Assembly (NCBI GenBank): GCA_018713145.1
Contig: DVFP01000028.1
Location: forward strand, 46,688 to 110,687
DNA from: Candidatus Scybalocola faecavium
GTDB taxonomy: Bacteria; Bacillota; Clostridia; Lachnospirales; Lachnospiraceae
DNA: 64,000 nt
Direction of reading: 5' to 3'
The translations under genes were made by a program, and so were the position numbers. The notes under the pieces are model-generated. The model was given only the letters and a program-made list of their open reading frames with translations, did no database searches and was not told the DNA's origin. Below, piece after piece: positions 35,060 to 42,297 of the stretch (within the stretch, counting starts at the first letter, position 1; each line of letters starts with the position of its first letter).

Positions 35060-35863
35060 ATGCCAAATATGGTTATGAACAAAACATTGATCATTCATCA
35101 CATTAATAATATTGACAACATTCCCGCTATGGAGCGGTGGTTTGTCCACCATCACTGCCCGGAGGTTATGGCTCAGGAGCCATGGCTGACCCGGTATGTG
35201 ATGTTCCGCGTTATGCCTCCGGCAAAAGGTATGACAGACATGGGATTTATGAATTACAGAGTCCACGAAAATTTTGGCTTAAGTGTGGAAGGGCGCCGCA
35301 GTCTTCGCGGGCTCCTTGGCATGACCCCGGAACCGGTAGATAATGCTATGACTGTAGCTATCGCCAACGTTCCCGCTGAGCCTACAGAGGATTTCTTTGG
35401 CCAGGAAATGAACCACGCAGGAAAAACTTTTATCCGTTTTGTTTATATAATGTCCTACCCCAAGGGCGTTTCCCGGGAAGAAGGCGAAAAATGGTTCCTT
35501 GAAACCTTTGCCCCCCAGGCCTGTACCCTTCCCGGACTGCTCCGCTTCTTCTCCCACAAGGCTTATGACAAGCAGTATCCGCCTATTCCCCTGCCGGAGG
35601 GCGGCGGCGGCCCGGAATTTGTTGATGTAGACGAGGATAACCTTTTCTTCCACCGGTGGGACCGTGTATGCGAAATGTGGTTTGAGAACAACTCTGCCTG
35701 GACCAACGCTTTTATTAATAACCCGCCAAAGTGGACGGTTCCCGACTGGGCAACCCGGGATACATTCCCATTTGTAGAGCCGGGCAAGGACTTTGTGTGT
35801 ACCAGCCTTCTAGAACGTCCGGATCAAAACATGCTTAAGCACTATGACGGATGCATTTTCTGA
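35060..35863 (+). CDS. EthD-like protein with tandem ferredoxin-like domains
   Basis: A 267-residue protein I can place only by fold. Two similar halves each begin with a beta strand, then a W-containing helix (MERWFVHHHCPEVM near residue 26; GEKWFLETFAPQA near 148), as in EthD and related dimeric alpha/beta-barrel proteins. The start at 35060 follows AAAGGAGG; the open frame begins earlier at 34973. It lies 98 bases after the VOC gene, probably in the same transcript, and ends at a strong terminator. Function unknown; such folds act in modification or sequestration of aromatic or keto compounds. Confidence 0.6.
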   Translation: MPNMVMNKTLIIHHINNIDNIPAMERWFVHHHCPEVMAQEPWLTRYVMFRVMPPAKGMTDMGFMNYRVHENFGLSVEGRRSLRGLLGMTPEPVDNAMTVAIANVPAEPTEDFFGQEMNHAGKTFIRFVYIMSYPKGVSREEGEKWFLETFAPQACTLPGLLRFFSHKAYDKQYPPIPLPEGGGGPEFVDVDEDNLFFHRWDRVCEMWFENNSAWTNAFINNPPKWTVPDWATRDTFPFVEPGKDFVCTSLLERPDQNMLKHYDGCIF

Positions 35864-35923
35864 CATTCTTTCCGGATCGTAACAGTTCAGTCAGAACTGC
35901 TGCTTCGGATCGCTTATCTTTTT

Positions 35924-35955
35924 AGAGGCCGCTTAAAATCAGCGGCCTCTTTTTT
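35924..35955 (+). terminator. Rho-independent terminator after the EthD-like gene
   Basis: Ten-base arms AGAGGCCGCT and AGCGGCCTCT with a seven-base loop, followed by a run of six Ts. Confidence 0.92.
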
Positions 35956-36010
35956 ATATCCGCCCTGTCAACGAGTAATTTTTCCTGCCATAATTGCAAT
36001 CCCCGGGATT

Positions 36011-36090
36011 TTGACGTAAAATAAAAACCAGTAACTAATGTGCGTTCTCACTAAACTTAAGCCCAAGCCTTCGGCTTGGCTTCGTTAAGT
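36011..36090 (+). promoter_or_regulatory. Promoter and leader hairpin of the ABC-ATPase gene
   Basis: -35 TTGACG (36011-36016), 17-base spacer, -10 ACTAAT (36034-36039). Nine or so bases after the predicted start a hairpin forms from ACTTAA...CCAAGCC (36055-36069), loop TTC, and GGCTTGG...TTAAGT (36073-36090). Confidence 0.5.
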
Positions 36091-36138
36091 GTTCAAAACG
36101 GGTAACATCCCTCAGTGTTCACAGCAAAGGAGATTTTT

Positions 36139-37926
36139 ATGAAGACAGCTCAGGAACTTAGAGACTTATTAAATCGAATCGACCGCCGGGGATACCCGGC
36201 TTATAAAGATACGAAAGGGGCTTATCAGTTTCCGGGATATGTCCTTTCTATTGACCATGTGCAGGGGGATCCTTTTGCATCGCCTTCCAAGGTAAGCGTT
36301 CATATTCCCGGAAAAGCAGCCAGTTTTCCATCCCGGCTCTATGACCGCCCGTGGAAACGGATTGCTTTGTGCGATGCCCTGCTCCGGCTTTTTTCCCGGC
36401 AGGTGGATGATTTTTCATTTAAGGCCAAAGGCTCAGGAAAAAGCGGCCTGATCAGCGTAAGCCGGTGCGGTCAGGAGATCCTTGAGCGGTCAGCCTGCCA
36501 GATGGATCCTTCCAGCGGCGATATGATCCTTCGCCTGGATATTGGCTTTCCCGCCAATGGACGGACCATAAATTCCGGAGAGTTGATTAAAATTTTATAT
36601 GATTTTATTCCCGTGTGCGTAAAGAAAACCCTTCTTTATCCATCCCTGGATCCGGTAAAAATGGATCAGATCATGGAACTTTCCCAGGATCAGCACACCA
36701 TCCGGGAACAGCTTGATAGCCTTGGCCTGTGCGCGTTTATCGCCAACGGCGCTATCCTCCCAAGGGAATCCGGCATTTCCCAAAGGCCCATGAAACAGGC
36801 AATCCCCTTTAAGTCACCGGCATCTATGGAAATCACCCTAAATCTCCCTTATGCCGGAGAGATTACCGGCATGGGTATCCCGAAAGGGGTCACCCTGATC
36901 GTAGGCGGCGGGTATCACGGAAAGTCTACCCTGCTGGAAGCCCTGGAGCGCGGGGTTTATGACCATATTGCCGGAGATGGCCGGGAATATGTCATTACCG
37001 ATAGCAGCGCTATGAAAATCCGGGCGGAGGACGGCCGCAGCGTCCGCCAGGTAGATATTTCCATGTTTATCAATGACCTGCCCAACAAAAAAGATACAAA
37101 GCATTTTAATACAGAGGATGCCAGCGGCAGCACATCCCAGGCCGCCAATGTGGTGGAAGCCATGGAATCCGGTTCACGGCTGCTGCTCATTGATGAGGAT
37201 ACCAGCGCTTCCAACTTTATGGTCCGGGATGCCCTTATGGAAAGTGTAGTCTCCCGCTCCTGCGAACCTATCACCCCTTTGATCCACCGTATCCGTCAGC
37301 TTTATGAGGACTGGGGGATCTCAACCATCCTGGTAGCCGGAAGCTCCGGCGCCTTCTTTGAAAAAGCGGATCATATTATCCAAATGGACCGGTATATCCC
37401 TGTGGAAATCACAGATTTGGCAAAAGAGAAAGCCCGGATATATCTTGAACATACCGGCCTGAAAAATGCAGAAAACGATGAAAAAGCTCCCCTCCCTGAT
37501 TTTCACCGTTGTCCCGGGAAACCATCCGGAAGCCGGGAAACCTCCCTGAGGCCATCTCATTCCCGGGGTATAACTTACGCAAAAGGTACAGCTCACTCAA
37601 ACAGCTCCGGGCGGGATGAGCGGGTGAAGATCCGGGTCAATGGCCGGGACGGTGTTTCCCTGAATAAAGAAACCATTGATCTGCGGTATGTGGAACAGTT
37701 GGCAGACAGTGAGCAGCTGATGACACTGGGGTATCTTTTAAACTACGCCATAAAGCATCTGGCTAACGGAAAAAGAACGATCACAGAAATCGTAGATGAA
37801 CTGGAAAAGTTTTTGAAAGAAAAAGGACTTGCCGCAATCTGCGAAGGCAGTTATCTTCCTGCCGGACTTGCCATGCCTCGCAGGCAGGAAATATTTGCCT
37901 GTGTGAACCGGTATCGGAGGCTTTAA
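36139..37926 (+). CDS. ABC-class ATPase domain protein (PF09818-type)
   Basis: A 595-residue soluble protein of the predicted ABC-class ATPase family. An N-terminal region (QFPGYVLSIDHVQGDPFASPS) is family specific. The ATPase part has a Walker A variant GGGYHGKSTLLEALERGVYDHI near residue 250, a Q-loop-like TSQAANVVEAMESG signature, and Walker B LLLIDEDTSASNFM near 352. No membrane segments or permease neighbour, so it is not a transporter. Family members are linked by structure to RNA-binding proteins, but the bacterial role is unknown. I use the ATG at 36139 behind AAAGGAG. Two bases separate it from the DUF4097 gene. Confidence 0.85.
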   Translation: MKTAQELRDLLNRIDRRGYPAYKDTKGAYQFPGYVLSIDHVQGDPFASPSKVSVHIPGKAASFPSRLYDRPWKRIALCDALLRLFSRQVDDFSFKAKGSGKSGLISVSRCGQEILERSACQMDPSSGDMILRLDIGFPANGRTINSGELIKILYDFIPVCVKKTLLYPSLDPVKMDQIMELSQDQHTIREQLDSLGLCAFIANGAILPRESGISQRPMKQAIPFKSPASMEITLNLPYAGEITGMGIPKGVTLIVGGGYHGKSTLLEALERGVYDHIAGDGREYVITDSSAMKIRAEDGRSVRQVDISMFINDLPNKKDTKHFNTEDASGSTSQAANVVEAMESGSRLLLIDEDTSASNFMVRDALMESVVSRSCEPITPLIHRIRQLYEDWGISTILVAGSSGAFFEKADHIIQMDRYIPVEITDLAKEKARIYLEHTGLKNAENDEKAPLPDFHRCPGKPSGSRETSLRPSHSRGITYAKGTAHSNSSGRDERVKIRVNGRDGVSLNKETIDLRYVEQLADSEQLMTLGYLLNYAIKHLANGKRTITEIVDELEKFLKEKGLAAICEGSYLPAGLAMPRRQEIFACVNRYRRL

Positions 37927-37928
37927 GT

Positions 37929-38756
37929 ATGGAAAAAAATAATGATCCCAAAGAAAACCGTACAGAACTTATGTCTCACGATCCTGCCCTCGCCCACGGC
38001 AGTGCTCCAAGACTTAAAAAAATCCGTTTTTTCGGGGGAGATGCCCATGTTTGCCTGCTCCCCTCATCTGACGGAAACTTTTACGTTTACACCAAAAACG
38101 AACATCAACTGGAATATGTCCGCCACTTTTCCACCCCGGATGCCTATGAAGGCAGCGTTGAGGAGAGCAAAGGCATTTTTCGACGGGGACATGGCCCGGT
38201 AGACACAGTGATTTTGGAAATCCCGGACAGTATTGACGAGCTTCAGATAGAAACAACCGGGGGAAATATTTATGGTCGGGAAATCCACTGTACCATGCTA
38301 ACTTTAACCACTGCTTCCGGAAACTGTCATATAGAAAAAATCTATACCCAGGGAACCTTTATAAACACTCAAAAAGGAAACCTTAGCCTGGAACGGCTTC
38401 ACACCACTCTCTGCCAGATCCGATCGGTTTCCGGAGAAATTTCCTCCAGGGACGGCTCTATGAAAAAGCTTATGCTTCAAAGCCGGGACGGCTCTGTTTC
38501 CTTCAGCCGCCTGACCATCAGCGATGGGCAGATCCAGACCGACAAAGGCAATATTACCATTTCTCTTGCCCGTGGGCAAAGAGATTTCTGCGCCTTTGCC
38601 CACTCAGATGAGGGGCAGGTCCGTGTTCAGGACGGTCCTCGTCTGGACCCCTACGGCTTTCAAATGGCGGATGAAACAAAATATATAAAGCTCATGGCCA
38701 CCTCGGACCAGGGGGATATATCTATCTGTGCTGCCGCAGTGGATAAAAGGGGCTAG
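37929..38756 (+). CDS. DUF4097-family beta-repeat protein
   Basis: A 275-residue protein built of repeated short beta strands (SGNCHIEKIYTQGTFINTQKGNLSLERL; SVSGEISSRDGS), the DUF4097 adhesin-like pattern. It is clearly paralogous to residues 115-370 of the gene product at 39685 (shared LPSxDGxFYVYT, GPVDTVI, GTFINT, FCAFA), but lacks the N-terminal HAAS domain. No signal peptide or anchor is seen. It follows the ATPase gene by two bases, so the two may work together, though how is unknown. Confidence 0.75.
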   Translation: MEKNNDPKENRTELMSHDPALAHGSAPRLKKIRFFGGDAHVCLLPSSDGNFYVYTKNEHQLEYVRHFSTPDAYEGSVEESKGIFRRGHGPVDTVILEIPDSIDELQIETTGGNIYGREIHCTMLTLTTASGNCHIEKIYTQGTFINTQKGNLSLERLHTTLCQIRSVSGEISSRDGSMKKLMLQSRDGSVSFSRLTISDGQIQTDKGNITISLARGQRDFCAFAHSDEGQVRVQDGPRLDPYGFQMADETKYIKLMATSDQGDISICAAAVDKRG

Positions 38757-38804
38757 AGCCCGGAGAGGACAAGCCAAACCACGATCCAAACGGGGAGGAA
38801 GTCC

Positions 38805-38922
38805 CGGGGCCTACCGTCTTTCAACAGCACATGTTACCGCCTCCCCTCTTTGTCCACGGTGGCAAAGACCGCAGAGTGGATCTCTTCCACAATATATTTT
38901 AAATAATCTCTGGTCTCCATAA
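38805..38922 (-). pseudogene. Remnant of a pyridoxamine-5'-phosphate-oxidase-like flavoprotein gene
   Basis: Behind an intact AGGAGG site, ATG at 38922 opens METRDYLKYIVEEIHSAVFA and continues TVDKEGR, the N-terminus of small PPOX-family flavoproteins. The frame then breaks: the family's next residues VTCA are found one base out of phase, followed by a stop. Only about 40 codons survive. It faces away from the HxlR remnant at 38972, a common arrangement of this enzyme and its regulator. Confidence 0.65.
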
Positions 38923-38971
38923 ATACCTCCTACTGTTGATTGTAAAGTAAGCACTTTTTGTGCCATAATTA

Positions 38972-39205
38972 CCTAAAAGATACGAATGGAAAGTTCTGAT
39001 TCTTCGCGATTTAATGCCCGGAAAAAACGATTCGGAGAGTTGAAAAAATCCATTGGAAACGTATTGCCAAAGGTTTTGACTGCACAGCTTCGCCATATGG
39101 AGGAAAAAGCCTTGTGAACCGGCATGTTTACGCTGAAGTGCCGCCCAGGGTAGAATACAGCTTAACCGACCAGGAATAAAGCTCTGCTTCCCTTCGACTT
39201 GCCGA
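38972..39205 (+). pseudogene. Remnant of an HxlR-family regulator gene
   Basis: Three frames together spell a winged-helix HxlR protein: EWKVLILRDLMPGK, then after a shift at a run of six As KRFGELKKSIGNVLPKVLTA and QLRHMEEKAL, then after a shift at 39112 VNRHVYAEVPPRVEYSLTD, then KALLP one more base out of phase. The N-terminus is missing. At least three frameshifts show long decay. No other gene is seen in 39206-39360 apart from the PadR promoter. Confidence 0.7.
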
Positions 39206-39243
39206 CAATAATAGTGGTACAACAGATTTTATTATTTTTAATT

Positions 39244-39268
39244 TACTATATTGCATTATATAATAGTA
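39244..39268. promoter_or_regulatory. Putative PadR promoter/operator
   Basis: A TATAAT at 39259-39264 lies inside a dyad TACTAT (39244-39249) / ATAGTA (39263-39268), in an AT-rich stretch upstream of the PadR gene. PadR proteins often repress their own promoter through such dyads. Low certainty. Confidence 0.35.
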
Positions 39269-39360
39269 TGTGTTATGATGTACCTGTCATAAAAAAATAC
39301 ATACTTAACACTTATCGCGGGGCAGCGTATCAACACTGCGAATGAAAGGGCGGTGGAATT

Positions 39361-39669
39361 TTGAATACCCAGTTAAAAAAAGGCGCTTTGGAAATCTGCG
39401 TACTTTCCCAATTGGCCAAAGGAGATAAATACGGCTATGAACTTACTGAGGTCATCTCCCGGGAGATGGACATTGCTGCCGGGACACTTTACCCGATTTT
39501 AAAAAGATTAAAGGATGATCTTTATGTGGAAACCTACCTGAGAGAGTCTGAGGGAGGTCCGGCGCGAAAGTATTATCATCTCACATCCAAAGGAAAAGAA
39601 TACCAGCAAACACTAAAACAGGAATGGGAGGATTTTGTTCTTGCCATGGAAAGACTGCTAAACCCATAA
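39361..39669 (+). CDS. PadR-family transcriptional regulator
   Basis: A 102-residue winged-helix protein starting at TTG behind GGGCGGTGG. QLKKGALEICVLSQLAKGDKYGYELTEVI, AAGTLYPILKRLKDD and GGPARKYYHLTSKGK are the PadR blocks, and the short C-terminal helix fits the PadR-s2 dimer. It typically controls the following DUF1700/HAAS gene, which here begins 16 bases later; the pair is a conserved Firmicutes module linked to envelope stress. It may also govern the DUF4097 gene upstream. Confidence 0.9.
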   Translation: MNTQLKKGALEICVLSQLAKGDKYGYELTEVISREMDIAAGTLYPILKRLKDDLYVETYLRESEGGPARKYYHLTSKGKEYQQTLKQEWEDFVLAMERLLNP

Positions 39670-39684
39670 GAGAGGAAGATGTAT

Positions 39685-40800
39685 ATGAAAAAAGATGAAT
39701 ATTTAAACATACTCAGCCAGGGGCTGAAACAATATGATCAGGCTTATGTCCGGGAAATCCTGGATGACTATGAGGAACATTTTCAGGACGCCTTAGCTCA
39801 GGGCCAAAGAGAGGAAGATATTTGCCTGGAGCTGGGAGACCCAAACGATCTGATCCGGGAAATCCGGGAAATGATGGATGTTCCTGCCGGCACCCATGAG
39901 GTGGGCCGTCCGGTGATCGAGCTGGAAAAAGAAAACTGTAAGTCTGAAAAGTTTCAGAAAAAGGCCTATAAGGGCCGCCAGTATCAGGAACAGAAGTCCA
40001 GCGGCGCTCAAAACTTCAGCCATCCATTAAAAAAAGTCCGTTTCTATGCAGAAAGTGCAGACATACGCCTTATCCCCTCTGCTGACGGAGAGTTTTATGT
40101 TTATACCGAAGATGCCGATGAAATGGATTATCTGGAACACAACTGCCATGAAGATACCTATGAGGGACGGGTCCGCCGCTCTTCCGGCTCCTTTTTCGGC
40201 ATTGATATTTTCCGCAGCTTCATAGGCAGCCCGGTAGATACGGTGATCATGGTCATTCCTGAAGGGATCGAGGATATTCGTATAGAGACCATCAGCGGCG
40301 ATATTTCCGCGGAAGATATACAAAGTGAGCTGTTAAGTTTTACCTCCGTTTCCGGAGACATCAGCCTCCGAGGCATACAAAACCAGGGGACTTTTATTAA
40401 TACCAAAAGCGGGGACATCCGTATCCATCATTTATCCAGCCAGCACTGTGATATAAAGGCGCTCAGCGGAGACATTTCCTGCAAAGATTCCGCTTTAGAT
40501 AAGCTGGTCTGCAACAGTATCAGCGGTGAAGTAAACTATAACCGGCTGAGCATCCAAAAAGAAGGCCTGATCAAAACCATCAGCGGGGAGATCGCCGTAA
40601 AGCTTACTCCCGGTTCCAAGCCCTTTTGTGCTTTTGCCACCTCTGTCAGCGGCCGTATCCGTATCCGGGACGGTATCCGCATGGACAGCCATGATTTCCG
40701 GCAGGCCTCCGGCGCTGATTATACAAAACTTACATTAAATTCCATCAGCGGGGAGATCCTTGTAAAGCAGGCAAAAGATAAGGAAAAGAAAAATAAATAG
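39685..40800 (+). CDS. HAAS/DUF1700 plus DUF4097 protein
   Basis: About 371 residues. Residues 1-70 are the HAAS (DUF1700) helical domain (YLNILSQGLKQYDQAYVREILDDYEEHFQDAL; ELGDPNDLIREI), a lysine-rich linker follows, and residues 115-370 are DUF4097 beta repeats (SGDISAEDIQ; SVSGDISLRGIQ; ALSGDISCKDS; SISGEVNYN; TISGEIAVK). AGAGGAAG favours the ATG at 39685 over that at 39679. The C-terminal half is a paralogue of the gene at 37929. Usually such proteins have a membrane segment between the domains; none is evident here. Confidence 0.85.
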   Translation: MKKDEYLNILSQGLKQYDQAYVREILDDYEEHFQDALAQGQREEDICLELGDPNDLIREIREMMDVPAGTHEVGRPVIELEKENCKSEKFQKKAYKGRQYQEQKSSGAQNFSHPLKKVRFYAESADIRLIPSADGEFYVYTEDADEMDYLEHNCHEDTYEGRVRRSSGSFFGIDIFRSFIGSPVDTVIMVIPEGIEDIRIETISGDISAEDIQSELLSFTSVSGDISLRGIQNQGTFINTKSGDIRIHHLSSQHCDIKALSGDISCKDSALDKLVCNSISGEVNYNRLSIQKEGLIKTISGEIAVKLTPGSKPFCAFATSVSGRIRIRDGIRMDSHDFRQASGADYTKLTLNSISGEILVKQAKDKEKKNK

Positions 40801-40816
40801 GAAGATTTTATATAAG

Positions 40817-40915
40817 TCCACTTCGGCTACCAAATGGATTTTGCTGATCAGGGCCGTAGGATTACAAGAAAAGTTCGGCCATGATCAGCAAAATCACAAA
40901 TCAGGCCGAAGTGGA
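40817..40915. repeat. Nested palindromic element between convergent genes
   Basis: Outer arms TCCACTTCGGC (40817-40827) and GCCGAAGTGGA (40905-40915) enclose inner arms GATTTTGCTGATCA (40837-40850) and TGATCAGCAAAATC (40882-40895), then GGCCG (40852-40856) and CGGCC (40876-40880), with a 19-base loop. The word CTTCGGCTACCAAA recurs at 40927. It could serve as a terminator or be a mobile palindromic unit. Confidence 0.7.
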
Positions 40916-40986
40916 AGCCTTAAATTCTTCGGCTACCAAAGGTAAAATTACATTTTGGGGTGTAGTTGGATAAATTGGCAGCCGCT

Positions 40987-41784
40987 TTACCCTTCCAAAT
41001 ACATCTCCCGCAGCCGGTCCCGCTTCTGCCGGGTCACGCCAAAGCCTTCCTCAAGGCTTTTATCCAGCGTACCATAAGTCTTTTCCAGATAATCATAAAC
41101 CGTTTCAATATAGCGGCGTCTTACCGTCATAAGTACCTCCAGATCCGGGACCAGCTCCCGCTCTTTTACGGCTGCCAGTTCCGCCTGGACTGAAGCTTTT
41201 GTAAATTCATTGGTCATAAGATAGTCCTCAAATATGGTCTCCTTATCCACACCTAAGGCATATAAAACCAGACTTGTCCCCATGCCTACCCGGTCTTTTC
41301 CGGCGCTGCAGTGCCACAAAATGGCTCCCTTTTCGTGGGCCAGGAGCATATCAAAAAAACGGCTGTACTGACTGCGCACATGAGGACTGGACACCATTTG
41401 AAGATACAGCATGTTCATCCGGTCCTCCGCGGACATATGACCAGAAAGAGCCTCCTGAGTAAAATCTTCTAAAAAATCATTTTCTTCATCCATTTCCCGG
41501 GTGATACCGGACTTTTTCTCTTCAAAAATAGGATGCCATACATATGACACACCAGGGATCTCCGGGTCCGGCCGGTCCTTACATTCCAAAGCAGTGCGGA
41601 AATCTACGATCATATTCAACCCATAACGATCCGTCAAAACCTTTTTATCATTTTCTGAGGCATCTTTAAGATCGCCGCTGCGGATCAGCCGGTAAGGCTT
41701 TACTTTCCGCCCGTCTTTTGTAACAAAACCGCCAAGATCTCTTGTGTTATGGAGATTTTCCAAGGGTATTTTTTGTATTGCCAT
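40987..41784 (-). CDS. Tyrosine-protein phosphatase (DSP/PTP-like)
   Basis: A 265-residue phosphatase. N-terminal NTRDLGGFVTKDGRKVK is the family lid motif, and HCSAGKDRVGMGTSL (residues about 165-180) is the CX5R active site: Cys nucleophile and Arg for phosphate. The group (PF13350) covers bacterial tyrosine/phosphoinositide phosphatases. I begin it at 41784 behind AAGGAGGA; an upstream ATG at 41811 lies inside TGTAACC repeats. It is monocistronic; partner kinase and targets are not visible here. Confidence 0.88.
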   Translation of the reverse strand: MAIQKIPLENLHNTRDLGGFVTKDGRKVKPYRLIRSGDLKDASENDKKVLTDRYGLNMIVDFRTALECKDRPDPEIPGVSYVWHPIFEEKKSGITREMDEENDFLEDFTQEALSGHMSAEDRMNMLYLQMVSSPHVRSQYSRFFDMLLAHEKGAILWHCSAGKDRVGMGTSLVLYALGVDKETIFEDYLMTNEFTKASVQAELAAVKERELVPDLEVLMTVRRRYIETVYDYLEKTYGTLDKSLEEGFGVTRQKRDRLREMYLEG

Positions 41785-41802
41785 TAAAATGTCCTCCTTA
41801 AA

Positions 41803-41880
41803 TGTAACCATAATGTAACCATTCAGTCAGTCAAACGCCTGTCCCTAAACTGTAACCGTTCAGATCGCTGAACGGTTACA
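41803..41880. repeat. TGTAACC repeats and perfect 13-base-arm palindrome
   Basis: TGTAACCA at 41803, TGTAACCATTCAG at 41814-41826, and TGTAACCGTTCAG (41851-41863) paired over ATCG with CTGAACGGTTACA (41868-41880). The group lies just upstream of the phosphatase gene. Related words occur at 25550, 35879 and 43827. Confidence 0.6.
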
Positions 41881-41985
41881 CGCAATTGCCTTAACCATAA
41901 ACATTTCCACGGGTTGGGCATAGCCGGGAATATCCATTACCAGACTGCCGCAGTCCTTATATCCGATCTTTCGGTAAAGCTTCAT
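41860..41985 (-). pseudogene. C-terminal fragment of a GNAT-like acetyltransferase
   Basis: Forty-one codons starting with ATG at 41985 that overlap the preceding fragment stop by ATGA: KLYRKIGYKDCGSLVMDIPG followed by YAQPVEMFMVKAI, which reads like the end of a GNAT N-acetyltransferase (LYRKxGY). The acetyl-CoA-binding part is absent, so it is a remnant. It runs into the TGTAACC palindrome. Assignment from one short motif only. Confidence 0.45.
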
Positions 41986-42285
41986 CTTTCCTCCGGATAA
42001 ATATTTTTTCCAAAATCGTAGGCCTCCTCCAAGTGAGATGTTTCTCCGATCTTCGGCTTTCCGTTTGTATCACCGCAGCCGCCGGCCAAAAGCATCCTTT
42101 TGGACACAGGGCTTTTCGTAACGGCAGGCATTGCACCCCAGGCAGCCTTTAACTTCCTCTTTCATCAGAGAAATGATCTCCACGTGATGGCCTGCATCTT
42201 CTGCTCCCTTCTTAAACTGTCCGATCAGTTGGTCTGTATTCCCATTAGGCCGACCGCCGCCCTGGATAATAAGAATATTTTTCAT
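41982..42285 (-). pseudogene. Flavodoxin-fold NADPH/FMN reductase gene with internal deletion
   Basis: From ATG 42285 the N-terminus is intact (MKNILIIQGGGRPNGNTDQL; GCLGCNACRYEKPCVQKD), then the frame ends at RRLR. Overlapping it in another frame, 42105 to 41982 encodes MLLAGGCGDTNGKPKIGETS and HLEEAYDFGKNIYPEE, the end of the same family. About 90-100 central codons are missing, apparently by recombination across AAGGATG. The Cys motif CxxCxxC suggests an iron-sulfur flavoprotein ancestor. Confidence 0.7.
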
Positions 42286-42297
42286 AATACTCTCCTT

